From positions 124,001-188,000 of the forward strand of contig NZ_JAJNCY010000006.1 in NCBI RefSeq assembly GCF_021026335.1: a stretch of DNA of 64,000 nt, in the 5' to 3' direction. Of this stretch, positions 36,666-46,195 are shown in pieces. The number at the start of each line of letters is the position of its first letter. Position 1 is the first letter of the stretch. The stretch comes from Rhizobium sp. C1. Lineage in GTDB: Bacteria; Pseudomonadota; Alphaproteobacteria; Rhizobiales; Rhizobiaceae. Under the pieces are notes generated by a model. It worked only from the letters and a program-made list of their open reading frames with translations, was not told the DNA's origin and searched no databases. The translations under genes were made by a program, and so were the position numbers.

Positions 36666-38054
36666 ATGGGCCGTCTCCTGAACTTTGCCACAGCATGTCT
36701 GATTCTTGGCATCGGGTCCTTCGCCCGCGCCGAGGAGGCGAAGCCGGGAAACGTCGATCCCAGCCTTCCCATCTACAAGCTGGTGCGATCGCTGGAGGAC
36801 GTTCAGGATAAGATCGTATCGGGCGACCTGACCGCTGTCGACATGCAGCGCTTCATGATCGGCATGATCGACCGGCGCCTTCGGACGGCCTCGCCTGACG
36901 AGTTCAATGATCTGCGCAATGTCGATGCGGCGATGATCTATGCCATGTCCGGCGGTAATCCGGCGACGCTCGACACGCTGGTTTCGCATGATGCACGTGG
37001 CAACTTTGATACCCGGCTGACGAATGCTTTGCTGATGTATCTCGGCGGCAAAGGCGGTTCGGCCACGAAAACGCTGGACGAGATCGTCCCGGAATACAAG
37101 TCGACGACGATCGGACCCTATCTCGCGCTGGTCGCCGCCAATGTCATCATGCAGAAAAAAACCGACCTGGCCTTGAAATATTTCGACTGGGCGCGGCTGT
37201 CGCTGCCGGGCACCATTGTTGAGGAGGCGGCGCTGCGCCGCTCGCTCATCATCACGGTCAAGCAGAACAATGTCGAAACCTCGATCAGGCTGGCCCGGCT
37301 CTATCTGTCGCGCTTTCCCAATTCGCCCTATGCCGCCCAGGTTGCCGAGCAGGTGATCACGCTGGTCGACGCCCATTACCAGCAGATCGGCAATGACCGG
37401 ATTTCCGAGACGCTCGCATGGCTCGACCCGCCGCGCCAGCAGGAGCTCTATCTGCGGCTGGCCCGCAAGGCGGCAGTGACCGGACGTTTCGAATTCGCCC
37501 ATTGGACCGCAGGAAAGGCGCTCGCGCTTTCCGATGGAAAAGACGACAACCCGGCCAAACTCGCGCAGCTCTATCTCAACCTTTCGAGTCTTCCGACTGC
37601 TGACATTGCCGAAGTGAAGGGGGCCTTCGCAAAGATCCCGGATGAAATTCTGGGACCGGACGAACGGCGACTGCGTGACGCGGGTGCCTTTGTCTTGTCG
37701 GAAGTTGAGAGACAGCCAACGCTCGACAGCCTGACACAAGCGCGTCCGGCTATCACGGGGAAGGACAAGCCGGCAGCCGATTCCCCTCAAGGGGCGGGTG
37801 CGCCGCCGGCCTCTCCGGATGCGAAGCCGAATGCTGCGAAAGATGCATCGCCGGCCCAGCCTCCAGAGGCCAAGCCTGCATCGGCTCAGCCTCCGGGGAA
37901 AAGCCCGGCTGTTGCGAAAACGGCGGCGGCAAAGCCAGGAGAGGCCAAGGTGCAGGAAGCGTCGGACGAAAAGGACAGCATCGACACCTTCCTGTCTGAC
38001 AGCCAGACACAATTGAAGGCCATCGACGAGTTGATGAAAAAGGGGGACAAGTGA
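36666..38054 (+). CDS. motC: Periplasmic motility protein MotC
   Basis: 462 residues with a signal peptide (LLNFATACLILGIGSFARAE). The mature part is helical, with repeats of the type SLPIYKLVRSLEDVQDKIVS, then a Pro/Ala/Lys-rich region (about 365-430) and a short helical tail. In S. meliloti MotC binds MotB in the periplasm and is stabilised by MotE, both present here. It starts 1 bp after motB and overlaps fliK by 4 bp. Confidence 0.92.
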   Translation: MGRLLNFATACLILGIGSFARAEEAKPGNVDPSLPIYKLVRSLEDVQDKIVSGDLTAVDMQRFMIGMIDRRLRTASPDEFNDLRNVDAAMIYAMSGGNPATLDTLVSHDARGNFDTRLTNALLMYLGGKGGSATKTLDEIVPEYKSTTIGPYLALVAANVIMQKKTDLALKYFDWARLSLPGTIVEEAALRRSLIITVKQNNVETSIRLARLYLSRFPNSPYAAQVAEQVITLVDAHYQQIGNDRISETLAWLDPPRQQELYLRLARKAAVTGRFEFAHWTAGKALALSDGKDDNPAKLAQLYLNLSSLPTADIAEVKGAFAKIPDEILGPDERRLRDAGAFVLSEVERQPTLDSLTQARPAITGKDKPAADSPQGAGAPPASPDAKPNAAKDASPAQPPEAKPASAQPPGKSPAVAKTAAAKPGEAKVQEASDEKDSIDTFLSDSQTQLKAIDELMKKGDK

Positions 38055-39493
38055 ACGCGATCGATCAATATGTGGCGCCGCCTCCCCCACGTCCGGCCGC
38101 GCAGCCTGCGCCGCAGCAGCGCAACGGCTCCGATCCGTCGGGAGCGCAGAGCTTTGGCGATGTCTACAACAGGGCCTCAAACGCCAACGACGCGGACGAC
38201 AACACGGCCCCCGCGCCGCGCGAAGACTCTGGCAAGGGACAGTCGTCGCAGACCGATGCGCAAGCCTCAGGCGCCGCCGGGCAGGCGCAGGCCACAGATC
38301 CGAACGGCAAGAAGACAGCGACCGCAGGAAGCGCGCTTCTGGCGCTTGCATCCAACCCCACGGCAAAGAAGAGCGGTAAGGATGACAACGCCGCCGTTGA
38401 TCCCAAGCTGAACGAAGACGCCTTGCTTGCCGCGGCCCGGCAGGATGCGAAGAACAACGCTGCCGCGGTAGACGCCGGCAAGCTTGCTCAGAAGGCTCTT
38501 GAAGGACAGGCGCCGGCAGCGGATGCCGATGCGGCTGCAATCGCTCTGAAATTGCTCGGTGCGGATGTCCTTGCCAAGGGGCAAGACAAAAAACTGCCCG
38601 CAGAGACCGTCGAGAAGAAGGACGGGCCGGCAAAGGAAAACGCCGGTGAGGCAAAGGCGGATGCCACGGGCCATGCCGCCGACGCGGCCAACGCGCTTGC
38701 CGCGGCCGCCCTCGTCGTCAACGCGGCCGGCGGACAACCGAAGGACCAGCAGGAACAGGCCAAGCCCAAATCCGAAGGGCAGTCTGAGAAGACGATCTCG
38801 GCAACGGGATTGTCGATCGCGGGCGCAGCCTCGAACGAGGAGACCAAGGGTCCGGCCGGTGCTGACGCTGCCAAGCCGGATGCGCTGACTGTGCTCGATG
38901 CGCGCCGTTTCGTCGGCAGCGGCGAGGTTCTGTCTTCCAACACGCAGGCCGTGATATCCGGCGTCACGCGTGACGGCGACTGGGCAGCGGCGATGAAGGC
39001 GGCTTCGGCTGCCGCAACGGCCCCCTCCGAGCCACGGACGGCGACACCGGTCAATATGCTGAAGATCCAGATGACTCCGGAATCACTCGGCAATGTGACG
39101 GCCACGTTGAGGCTGCATGGTGATCAGCTGACGGTTCATTTAACTGTCGAATCCGGCGAAGCATTCAAGCAGCTCAGCCATGACAAGGATGGCCTCATCC
39201 AGTCGCTGAAGTCGCAGGGCTTCTCTGTCGATCAGGTCAGCGTCCAGATGGCGCCCACGCCGACAACCGACAAGACTGTGGCCCAGACCTCCTCCGGTCA
39301 GCAGAGTGGCGGCCAGATGCAGGACGGCAGCTCGGCTGGCCAGTTCGCGCAGCAGGGCAGGGAACAGGACAACAATCGCAGGCAGCAGAACAATGGCTTC
39401 AACACGACCTGGCAGAACGACGACAAGAGCGTGGCTCCTGATCCTGCCGCTCATGCTTCTGACGCTGTCCGCACCGGTCAGGTCTATCTCTGA
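38051..39493 (+). CDS. fliK: Flagellar hook-length control protein FliK (formerly MotD)
   Basis: 480 residues. A long disordered Ala/Lys/Asp-rich first part (about 1-340) and a C-terminal hook-length domain (LKIQMTPESLGNVTATLRLH, QLTVHLTVESGEAFKQLSHD) followed by a Gln/Asn-rich tail. It is secreted and acts with FlhB to set hook length and switch substrate. Start is GTG at 38051, preceded by GGGGGAC, overlapping motC (GTGA). In S. meliloti the equivalent motD was shown to be fliK. Confidence 0.9.
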   Translation: MNAIDQYVAPPPPRPAAQPAPQQRNGSDPSGAQSFGDVYNRASNANDADDNTAPAPREDSGKGQSSQTDAQASGAAGQAQATDPNGKKTATAGSALLALASNPTAKKSGKDDNAAVDPKLNEDALLAAARQDAKNNAAAVDAGKLAQKALEGQAPAADADAAAIALKLLGADVLAKGQDKKLPAETVEKKDGPAKENAGEAKADATGHAADAANALAAAALVVNAAGGQPKDQQEQAKPKSEGQSEKTISATGLSIAGAASNEETKGPAGADAAKPDALTVLDARRFVGSGEVLSSNTQAVISGVTRDGDWAAAMKAASAAATAPSEPRTATPVNMLKIQMTPESLGNVTATLRLHGDQLTVHLTVESGEAFKQLSHDKDGLIQSLKSQGFSVDQVSVQMAPTPTTDKTVAQTSSGQQSGGQMQDGSSAGQFAQQGREQDNNRRQQNNGFNTTWQNDDKSVAPDPAAHASDAVRTGQVYL

Positions 39494-40019
39494 CGCCAGC
39501 GCTGCCCAGACGCCAAGTCAGGCAGGGCTCTGCGAGCAGGAAATCCATCGGGCCGCTGCCAAATACGGCGTGCCAGAAGGTATTCTCTATTCCGTGGGGC
39601 TGGCCGAAACGGGCAAGAAGGGCTCTCTGCAGCCCTGGGCGCTCAACATCGAAGGCAAGGCGGTCTTCGCCTCAAGCCCGAGCGATGCGCTCGCCATCTT
39701 CGACCAGGCGCGCCGCAGGGGCGCCGTCCTCATCGACCTCGGCTGCATGCAGATCAACCAGCATTTCCATGGCTCGGCCTTTTCCTCGCCGGCCCAGATG
39801 CTCGAGCCAGCGCTGAACGTGGACTATGCCGCGAAGTTCCTTGCCGAGCTTCACGCCCGTCACGAGACCTGGACAATGGCGGTCGCGCGCTACCACGCTG
39901 GCCCGAATAATGATCCCGCACAGAAACAATATGTCTGCCGCGTGATCGCCAATCTGGTCGCCAGCGGCTATGGACAATGGACCAAAAATGCCTCGCAATT
40001 TTGTGTTGGATACAACTAA
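39393..40019 (+). CDS. Lytic transglycosylase, overlapping the fliK 3' end
   Basis: 208 residues. A signal peptide (TTTRAWLLILPLMLLTLSAP then VRSISDASAAQ) precedes an SLT-like domain: QEIHRAAAKYGVPEGILYSV, catalytic Glu in GLAETGKKG, DLGCMQINQHFHG, VARYHAGPN. It cleaves peptidoglycan and probably opens a path for the rod, since no muramidase domain is fused to the FlgJ-like protein. Its first 101 bp lie inside fliK in the +1 frame; ATG 39393 is favoured over 39453 because it provides the basic n-region. Confidence 0.85.
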   Translation: MASTRPGRTTTRAWLLILPLMLLTLSAPVRSISDASAAQTPSQAGLCEQEIHRAAAKYGVPEGILYSVGLAETGKKGSLQPWALNIEGKAVFASSPSDALAIFDQARRRGAVLIDLGCMQINQHFHGSAFSSPAQMLEPALNVDYAAKFLAELHARHETWTMAVARYHAGPNNDPAQKQYVCRVIANLVASGYGQWTKNASQFCVGYN

Positions 40020-40101
40020 AAATTTAGTGACTGAGGCCGCAACCTCGGACTCCGTCAATGCGGCAAGAATATGAAACCGTCGTTAACCTTAACGCGATCC
40101 G

Positions 40102-40117
40102 TTAACCATGCATTAAC
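40102..40117 (+). promoter_or_regulatory. Full-consensus CtrA-type site upstream of rem
   Basis: TTAA (40102-40105), 7 bases, TTAAC (40113-40117), the complete CtrA consensus, containing the word TTAACCAT. A second GTTAACC lies 19 bp upstream (40082) and TTAAC at 40089-40093. It is 177 bp before the rem ATG. Confidence 0.55.
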
Positions 40118-40293
40118 TTTTCCAAGGCATGATAGCGGCATGAAAGAGGGCGGCCTACTAGATGTAGTGCAAATCGCCACTCAGAACTTAATCAACTGTA
40201 AATTTGCGTAGTTGAGTTCATCCAGTTGTCCCTGATTCCCCCGATTCGTATCGATGACGCATCGAGGCACCAGACTGATTCGGAGGCGGACGA

Positions 40294-40965
40294 ATGATCG
40301 TCGTGGTTGATGAGCGAGAGCTCGTAAAAGACGGATATACTTCACTATTTGGCCGGGAGGGCGTGCCCTCTACAGGCTTTGACCCGAGCGAATTCGGGGA
40401 ATGGGTCAACACGGCGGCTGATACGGACATCGACGCTGTCGAGGCTTTCCTGATCGGCCAGGGTTCGCAGGCGCTTTCGCTGCCGCGCGCAATCCGCGAC
40501 CGTTCCACGGCACCGGTGATCGCAGTCAGCGATTCGCCGTCGCTTGAAACCACGCTCGCCTTCTTCGACTGCGGCGTCGATGATGTCGTGCGCAAGCCGG
40601 TTCACCCGCGCGAAATCCTGGCCCGTGCGGCGGCCATTCGTCGTCGGCTGAAGGCTATTTCCAACTACACCGATATCGGCGCGATCCGGGTTTTCTCGGA
40701 TGGTCGCGACCCGGAAATCGAAGGCGAAGTCTTCCCGTTGCCGCGCCGCGAGCGCCGCATTCTGGAATATTTGGTCGCAAACCGTGGTCGTCGCGTCTCC
40801 AAGACCCAGATCTTCAGCGCGATCTACGGCATTTTCGATGAGGATGTCGAAGAGAACGTCGTTGAAAGCCATATCAGCAAGCTGCGCAAGAAACTGCGCA
40901 AGAAGCTGGGCTTCGACCCGATCGATTCCAAGCGCTTCCTGGGTTACTGCATCGACTGGAGCTAA
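40294..40965 (+). CDS. rem: Rem, OmpR-type motility regulator with atypical receiver
   Basis: 223 residues. A receiver-like domain ([33 protein letters not shown]) is followed by a winged helix ([37 protein letters not shown]). The position of the phosphoacceptor Asp at the end of the third strand reads FLIGQGSQ, with no Asp. In S. meliloti Rem is the exponential-phase activator of flagellar structural genes downstream of VisNR. The 274 bp upstream carry a CtrA-type site. Confidence 0.93.
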   Translation: MIVVVDERELVKDGYTSLFGREGVPSTGFDPSEFGEWVNTAADTDIDAVEAFLIGQGSQALSLPRAIRDRSTAPVIAVSDSPSLETTLAFFDCGVDDVVRKPVHPREILARAAAIRRRLKAISNYTDIGAIRVFSDGRDPEIEGEVFPLPRRERRILEYLVANRGRRVSKTQIFSAIYGIFDEDVEENVVESHISKLRKKLRKKLGFDPIDSKRFLGYCIDWS

Positions 40966-41040
40966 CACCCTGGAAAGGCTGGCCGGCATGAAGCCAAGTG
41001 GCCATAGTTCGCAAATGTATTCAGCGACCACTCAGTTTCA

Positions 41041-41058
41041 CGCAAGGCCCGCCTCCTA
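41041..41058 (+). promoter_or_regulatory. Shared flagellar promoter element before flgE (CGCAAG-N8-CCTA)
   Basis: CGCAAG (41041-41046), 8 bases, CCTA (41055-41058), preceded by TTCA, 33 bp before the flgE ATG. Confidence 0.6.
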
Positions 41059-41090
41059 CTCTGTAATGAATACGGAAACGAGGATCCGAA

Positions 41091-42377
41091 ATGAGCCTTC
41101 AAGGAATGATGCGAACCAGCACGTCTGGTATGAACGCGCAGGCGAGTCGCCTGTCATCGATTTCTGACAACATCGCCAATTCTTCCACCACAGGCTACAA
41201 GGGGTCTTCGGTCTCCTTTTCCGATCTCGTTCTGTCTTCGAACGGCGGCAACTATTCTTCCGGTTCGGTCAATTCCATCACGTCCTATGCCATTTCCGAG
41301 CAGGGCGCGTTGACCTCGACGACCTCCGCCACCGACCTTGCGATCAAGGGCACCGGCTTCTTCATCGTCCAAGATACCGGCGGCAGCATTTTCCTGACGC
41401 GTGACGGTTCGTTCAAGGTCGACTCCTCGGGACAGCTCGTGAACTCTTCGGGCTATACGCTGCTTGGCTATCCGGCGACCAACGGTTCGGCGGCAATCGT
41501 CAACGGCTTCTCCGGTCTCGCGCCGGTCAAGGCAACGCAGAGTGGTCTCTCCGCCCAGGCGTCGTCGAGCGGTGTCATTAATGCGAACCTGGATTCGACT
41601 GCGACGGCCGTGACCACGGCTGTGACGCCACGCGATATCGGTTCGAACCCCTCGGCGACCGTCAATGACGTGAAGTACACGAATTCGACCTCGGTTGTGA
41701 CTTATGACAGCCTTGGCAATGCCGTCCAGGTGGACCTCTATTTCACCAAGACAGCGGCCAACAAGTACCAGGTGACGGCGTTCAATCACGCCAACGCCAG
41801 TACGACGTCTGGCTCCTTCCCGTACAGCTCGGGTCCGATGGAAACCTCGCCGGTGGATCTCACCTTCGATCCGACGTCGGGTAAGCTGACGTCCTCGTCA
41901 CCCAATTCCATGACGATCCCGATTCCAGGCGGACAGAACGTCAAACTGGACCTGTCGTCCACGACGCAGTTCGCCTACAAATTCGGCGTTTCGAGCGCCA
42001 AGGTCGACGGCAATGCGCCGAGCACGATCTCCTCGGTTTCTATCGGGCAGGATGGCAAGATCTCCGCGGTCTTCTCGAACGGTTCGACGAAGAACCTCTA
42101 TCAGATCGCGATGGCCAAGGTGCAGAGCCCGGACAATCTGACGCCGGTCTCCGGCAATGCCTTCTCGTTGAGCAACGCAGCCGGCACGGTTGTGGTCGGA
42201 TTTGGCGGTGACGGCAACTTCGGCACGATCAATGCCAATCAGCTCGAACAGTCGAATGTCGACGTGGCGACGGAGCTGACCGACATGATCGAATCGCAGC
42301 GCAGCTATACGGCGAACTCCAAGGCCTTCCAGACGGCATCTGACCTGATGGACGTCCTCGTGAACCTCAAGCGGTAA
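41091..42377 (+). CDS. flgE: Flagellar hook protein FlgE
   Basis: 428 residues. N-terminal axial signature MSLQGMMRTSTSGMNAQASR then LSSISDNIANSSTTGYKGSS; C-terminal ELTDMIESQRSYTANSKAFQ. The middle forms the hook D1/D2 domains rich in Ser/Thr. Exported under FliK/FlhB control. It starts the flgE-flgK-flgL-flaF-flbT-flgD-fliQ series. Confidence 0.97.
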   Translation: MSLQGMMRTSTSGMNAQASRLSSISDNIANSSTTGYKGSSVSFSDLVLSSNGGNYSSGSVNSITSYAISEQGALTSTTSATDLAIKGTGFFIVQDTGGSIFLTRDGSFKVDSSGQLVNSSGYTLLGYPATNGSAAIVNGFSGLAPVKATQSGLSAQASSSGVINANLDSTATAVTTAVTPRDIGSNPSATVNDVKYTNSTSVVTYDSLGNAVQVDLYFTKTAANKYQVTAFNHANASTTSGSFPYSSGPMETSPVDLTFDPTSGKLTSSSPNSMTIPIPGGQNVKLDLSSTTQFAYKFGVSSAKVDGNAPSTISSVSIGQDGKISAVFSNGSTKNLYQIAMAKVQSPDNLTPVSGNAFSLSNAAGTVVVGFGGDGNFGTINANQLEQSNVDVATELTDMIESQRSYTANSKAFQTASDLMDVLVNLKR

Positions 42378-42399
42378 TCGGGGGGTCGCGTAGAGCATC

Positions 42400-43860
42400 A
42401 TGGGGCTTACATCCGCACTTAACACGGCATCGAGCATCTTCTCCAACACGTCCGCCCAGATGGCGGTCGTGTCGAAGAACATCTCGAATTCCGGTAATGC
42501 GGACTACTCTCGCCGTGACGCCGCGCTGACGACTACGATCAACGGCGCCAAGCTGAACCCGACGGTTCGGTCGCAGGATACGCTGCTGCAACGGCACAAT
42601 CTGACCGCCACATCGGCGCTCAGCGCGCAGAACGTGCTATCCGGCGGGCTTGATCAGCTGCAAGGCGCGATGGGCGGCAATGGCTATGCCACGGCCCCTT
42701 CCACCTATATTTCCAAGCTTGAAGGTAGCCTTCAGGCTTTCGCCGCCTCGCCAGGCAATACGACGCTGGCGCAATCCGTCGTCTCCGACGCGAAGGATGT
42801 GGCCAATTCGCTGAACCAGGCATCTCAGGCCGTTCAGGACCTGCGACGTGAATCGGACGAGAACATCTCGCAGAACGTTTCGACGCTGCGCGATCTTCTC
42901 AGCCAGTTCCAGACGCTCAACGACGCCGTCAAGGCGGGCACGGCTTCCAATCGCGACGTCAATGACGAGCTCGACAAGCGCGACCAGGTCCTCGGCAAGA
43001 TTTCCGAGATTGTCGGCGTGCAGACGGTCGTTCGCGACAACAATGACGTGGCGATCTACACCTCCGACGGCACGACGCTTTTCGAAGCGAAGCCGCGCGA
43101 CATCATCTTTTCGCCGCAGCCCGGTTACGACGCCACGACGACCGGCAACGCGGTCTATATCGACGGTGTGCCGCTGAAGCCGGGTACTGGCGGCAATACC
43201 TCGGCCATGGGCAGCCTGCAGGCCAACCTGCAGATCCGCGACACGATCGCGCCGAAATTCCAGGCCCAGCTTGATGAAATCGGCCGCGGACTTGTCACGC
43301 AGTTTGCTGAAAAGGATCAGACGAGCAGCGGACTTCCCAACAAGCCTGGTCTTTTCACCTGGTCCGGCGGCAATGTCCCGGCTGCGGGAACGGTACAGCC
43401 GGGGATCTCGTCCTCGATTTCGGTCAATGCGGCGGTCGACATCTCGGTTGGTGGCAATCCGACCAAGCTCCGCGATGGCGGCATCAACGGCGCGAGCTAT
43501 GTCGCCAACACCACGGGTGCGGCCGGCTTCTCGACGCTGCTGCAAGGCTATGTGACGGGACTGACGACGAAGATTCCCTTCGATGGCACCACGGATCTGA
43601 ACACCAGCCTTAGCGTCTCCGATTACGCCAGTTCGTCCATCGGCTGGCTCGAAGAATATCGCAGCCAGGCCTCGGATTCGAAGGATACGAAGAAAGCTGC
43701 GGCTGCGACGGCATCGCAGGCGCTGTTAAGCGTCACGGGCGTCAGCCTCGATGAGGAACTGTCCAAGCTTCTGGACCTCGAGCAGTCGTACAAGGCATCG
43801 ACGAAGATCGTTTCGACGGTCAACGACATGCTCCAGTCCCTCATGGCGGCGGTGAGGTAA
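42400..43860 (+). CDS. flgK: Hook-filament junction protein FlgK (HAP1)
   Basis: 486 residues. MGLTSALNTASSIFSNTSAQ then MAVVSKNISNSGNADYSRRD is the HAP1 N terminus; the C-terminal VSLDEELSKLLDLEQSYKAS then TKIVSTVNDMLQSLM is diagnostic. It lies 22 bp after flgE and 6 bp before flgL. Confidence 0.96.
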   Translation: MGLTSALNTASSIFSNTSAQMAVVSKNISNSGNADYSRRDAALTTTINGAKLNPTVRSQDTLLQRHNLTATSALSAQNVLSGGLDQLQGAMGGNGYATAPSTYISKLEGSLQAFAASPGNTTLAQSVVSDAKDVANSLNQASQAVQDLRRESDENISQNVSTLRDLLSQFQTLNDAVKAGTASNRDVNDELDKRDQVLGKISEIVGVQTVVRDNNDVAIYTSDGTTLFEAKPRDIIFSPQPGYDATTTGNAVYIDGVPLKPGTGGNTSAMGSLQANLQIRDTIAPKFQAQLDEIGRGLVTQFAEKDQTSSGLPNKPGLFTWSGGNVPAAGTVQPGISSSISVNAAVDISVGGNPTKLRDGGINGASYVANTTGAAGFSTLLQGYVTGLTTKIPFDGTTDLNTSLSVSDYASSSIGWLEEYRSQASDSKDTKKAAAATASQALLSVTGVSLDEELSKLLDLEQSYKASTKIVSTVNDMLQSLMAAVR

Positions 43861-43866
43861 GGGCTG

Positions 43867-44928
43867 ATGCGGATTTCCTTCACCTCCAACCTGGCCATGC
43901 AGAACTCGATGCGGCTGACCGTCAGTCAGTCGCAATCGGCTTTGCAGAAGGCGCAGACCGAAGTGTCCACCGGCACCTATGCCGATCAGGGCGTGGCACT
44001 CGGTTATCAGAGCGGACGAAGCGTCAATCTAACGGTCGAAAAGAACCGGCTGAACGCGATCAACGATTCCAACTCGATCGTTTCGCAGCGCCTGTCCGCG
44101 TCGCAATCGGCGCTGACCAACATGTCGGACAATCTCCAGACATCGATGAATTCGCTGATCGCGTTGTCCGGATCGAACGACCAGACGTTGCTCAACACGA
44201 CCACGCAGTCGCTTCAGAGCCAGCTCGACGCCTTCGTCGCGTCTGGCAATACGTCGGCCAACGGTGAATATCTGTTTTCGGGCATCAACACGGCCAATCA
44301 GCCGCTGACCGCCTATGGTCCCGGCACGCCGGCCAAGACCAGCTTCAACAACGCCCTGTCGAACTACATGTCCACGAACGGCATCGCGTCCATGTCGAAC
44401 TTCACTCTCGCGCAGATGCAGGACTTCGTCCAGAACAAGCTCGCGCCGATGTATACGGCAGGCAACAGCGCCGACAAATGGAAGACCGACTGGTCGGCCG
44501 CTTCCGACACGAACATGACGTCGCGCATCAACACGTCCGAAACGGTGCAGAGTTCTGCAAACGCCAACAATGACGGCTTCCGCAACTTTGCTCTCGGCTC
44601 GGTCATGGGGATCGAACTGCTGGGCTCGGACGTCACTCCGGATGTGCGGCAATACATCAGCAAGACGGCCATCAGTTACATGGGGCAGGCCATTGCCGGG
44701 GTGGACAGCCAGCGGTCTGCACTCGGGCTTTCGGAGGCGCGGGTCAAGACGGCCGGCGACACCATTACCGCCCAGGTGAACATTGTCGAGACAGCCTTCA
44801 ACAATATGAACGAGGTGGATGCTTACGAGGCCAGCACCAAGGTGAACAACCTTCTGTCGCAGATGGAGGCGTCCTATCAGCTGACGTCACGCCTCCAGAA
44901 GCTCAGTCTTTCGAACTACCTCTCGTGA
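43867..44928 (+). CDS. flgL: Hook-filament junction protein FlgL (HAP3)
   Basis: 353 residues. Flagellin-like N-terminal helix (NLAMQNSMRLTVSQSQSALQ then KAQTEVSTGTYAD) and C-terminal coiled coil (EASTKVNNLLSQMEASYQLT then SRLQKLSLSNYL). It joins FlgK to the filament. Confidence 0.95.
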   Translation: MRISFTSNLAMQNSMRLTVSQSQSALQKAQTEVSTGTYADQGVALGYQSGRSVNLTVEKNRLNAINDSNSIVSQRLSASQSALTNMSDNLQTSMNSLIALSGSNDQTLLNTTTQSLQSQLDAFVASGNTSANGEYLFSGINTANQPLTAYGPGTPAKTSFNNALSNYMSTNGIASMSNFTLAQMQDFVQNKLAPMYTAGNSADKWKTDWSAASDTNMTSRINTSETVQSSANANNDGFRNFALGSVMGIELLGSDVTPDVRQYISKTAISYMGQAIAGVDSQRSALGLSEARVKTAGDTITAQVNIVETAFNNMNEVDAYEASTKVNNLLSQMEASYQLTSRLQKLSLSNYLS

Positions 44929-44942
44929 CCAAGGATATGTAA

Positions 44943-45290
44943 ATGTACCAGTTTTCTTACGCGGAGGTCATGGAAGACGGCGTCGCCGGCGCCAAGGAGC
45001 GCGAACGCCAGGTTCTGGATCGTTCGATCGAGCTCATGAGCGCGGCAGCCGAGCGCGGACGCAATTCCAACGAGGCGGTGGAAGCCATCTACTATACCCG
45101 CATGCTCTGGATGAGATTTACGGAAGATCTCTGCCTGCCGGACAACCAGCTTGAACCCGAACTGAAAGCCAACCTTATCTCGATCGCCATCTGGATTATC
45201 AACGAGACGGAGAAGATCCGCAAACGCGAGTCCGACAACTTCCAGGGCATCGTCGAGATCACAACCATCATCAGGGATGGACTGAAATGA
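44943..45290 (+). CDS. flaF: Flagellin biosynthesis regulator FlaF
   Basis: 115 residues, all-helical, with [20 protein letters not shown] and [18 protein letters not shown] typical of the alphaproteobacterial FlaF family. FlaF promotes flagellin secretion/synthesis and works opposite FlbT. It overlaps flbT by 4 bp. Confidence 0.92.
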   Translation: MYQFSYAEVMEDGVAGAKERERQVLDRSIELMSAAAERGRNSNEAVEAIYYTRMLWMRFTEDLCLPDNQLEPELKANLISIAIWIINETEKIRKRESDNFQGIVEITTIIRDGLK

Positions 45291-45742
45291 AAAGCACTTT
45301 GCGAATCTCTCTGAAATCCGGCGAAAGGATCTTCATCAACGGCGCGGTGTTGCGCGTCGATCGCAAGGTCGCGCTGGAGTTCCTCAACGATGTGACCTTC
45401 CTTCTGGAGAACCACGTTCTTCAGCCGGAACAGGCCACCACGCCGCTCAAGCAGCTTTACTTCATCGCCCAGATGATCCTGATCAATCCGGACGGTGCCC
45501 ACCAATCGATGGTCATGTTCCGCAAGTCGATCAGCATGCTTCTCACCTGCTTCCAGAACGAGGAAGTGCTGGCGGAATTGAAGCGTGTGGACGGCATGGT
45601 GTCGACAGGCAGGGCGTTCGACGCGCTGAAGGCGATCCGCGGGCTCTACCCGATCGAGGAAAAGATCCTCAATAACGAGGAAATGACACCGGCAGCGGTC
45701 GAACAGATCCGCAAGGAGATTGCACCATGGTCAGCGCGGTAA
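45287..45742 (+). CDS. flbT: Flagellin translational regulator FlbT
   Basis: 151 residues. The FlbT signature comprises [20 protein letters not shown] and [20 protein letters not shown]. In Caulobacter FlbT acts on the 5' leader of flagellin mRNA, in other species FlbT activates flagellin synthesis. The hairpin leaders of the four flagellins here are candidate targets. ATGA overlap with flaF and 16 bp overlap with flgD. Confidence 0.93.
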   Translation: MKSTLRISLKSGERIFINGAVLRVDRKVALEFLNDVTFLLENHVLQPEQATTPLKQLYFIAQMILINPDGAHQSMVMFRKSISMLLTCFQNEEVLAELKRVDGMVSTGRAFDALKAIRGLYPIEEKILNNEEMTPAAVEQIRKEIAPWSAR

Positions 45743-46188
45743 CGGCGGCACAACAGGCGGCAGCAGGCACCCCTGCAGCGGGAACGGCCGGAGCGTCTGC
45801 GTCGTCTGCAGCCAGCCTGAACTATAACAGCTTCCTGAAGCTGTTCATGGCTGAGTTGCAGAACCAGGACCCGACAAGTCCGATGGACACGACCCAGCAG
45901 ATGTCCCAGCTTGCCTCGTTCTCGCAGGTCGAGCAGCAGGTCAAGATGAACACCAACCTGTCGACGCTGATCTCGCAGAGCATGATCGGGCAGGCCGGCA
46001 ACCTCATCGGCAAGACGGTCACGGATGCGGACGGCAATTCCGGCGTCGTGCAAAGCATCAATGTCGCACAGGACAGTTCCACCAGCGCAGTCACATTGAC
46101 GGCGACGCTGACCTCCGGCACAAAGATGACCATTGGCGGTGGCGTCACGATTGCCGCCACGCCGCCCGCAACGACACAAAGCAATTGA
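45727..46188 (+). CDS. flgD: Hook cap protein FlgD
   Basis: 153 residues. [20 protein letters not shown] then [20 protein letters not shown] is the FlgD scaffold signature, and a short beta domain follows. It is shorter than enteric FlgD (which has an extra Ig-like domain), as is usual for rhizobia. It overlaps flbT by 16 bp. Confidence 0.94.
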   Translation: MVSAVTAAQQAAAGTPAAGTAGASASSAASLNYNSFLKLFMAELQNQDPTSPMDTTQQMSQLASFSQVEQQVKMNTNLSTLISQSMIGQAGNLIGKTVTDADGNSGVVQSINVAQDSSTSAVTLTATLTSGTKMTIGGGVTIAATPPATTQSN

Positions 46189-46195
46189 GCGCCCG

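Noticed and set aside
38051-39050. Possible internal repeats or frameshift in fliK
   Set aside because: Low-complexity Ala/Lys/Asp composition is normal for FliK; the frame is continuous to a good C-terminal domain.
39994-40293. CGCAAG-N8-CCTA element before rem
   Set aside because: Looked for it; only a weak partial resemblance (GCGTAG) is present, so rem seems controlled differently.
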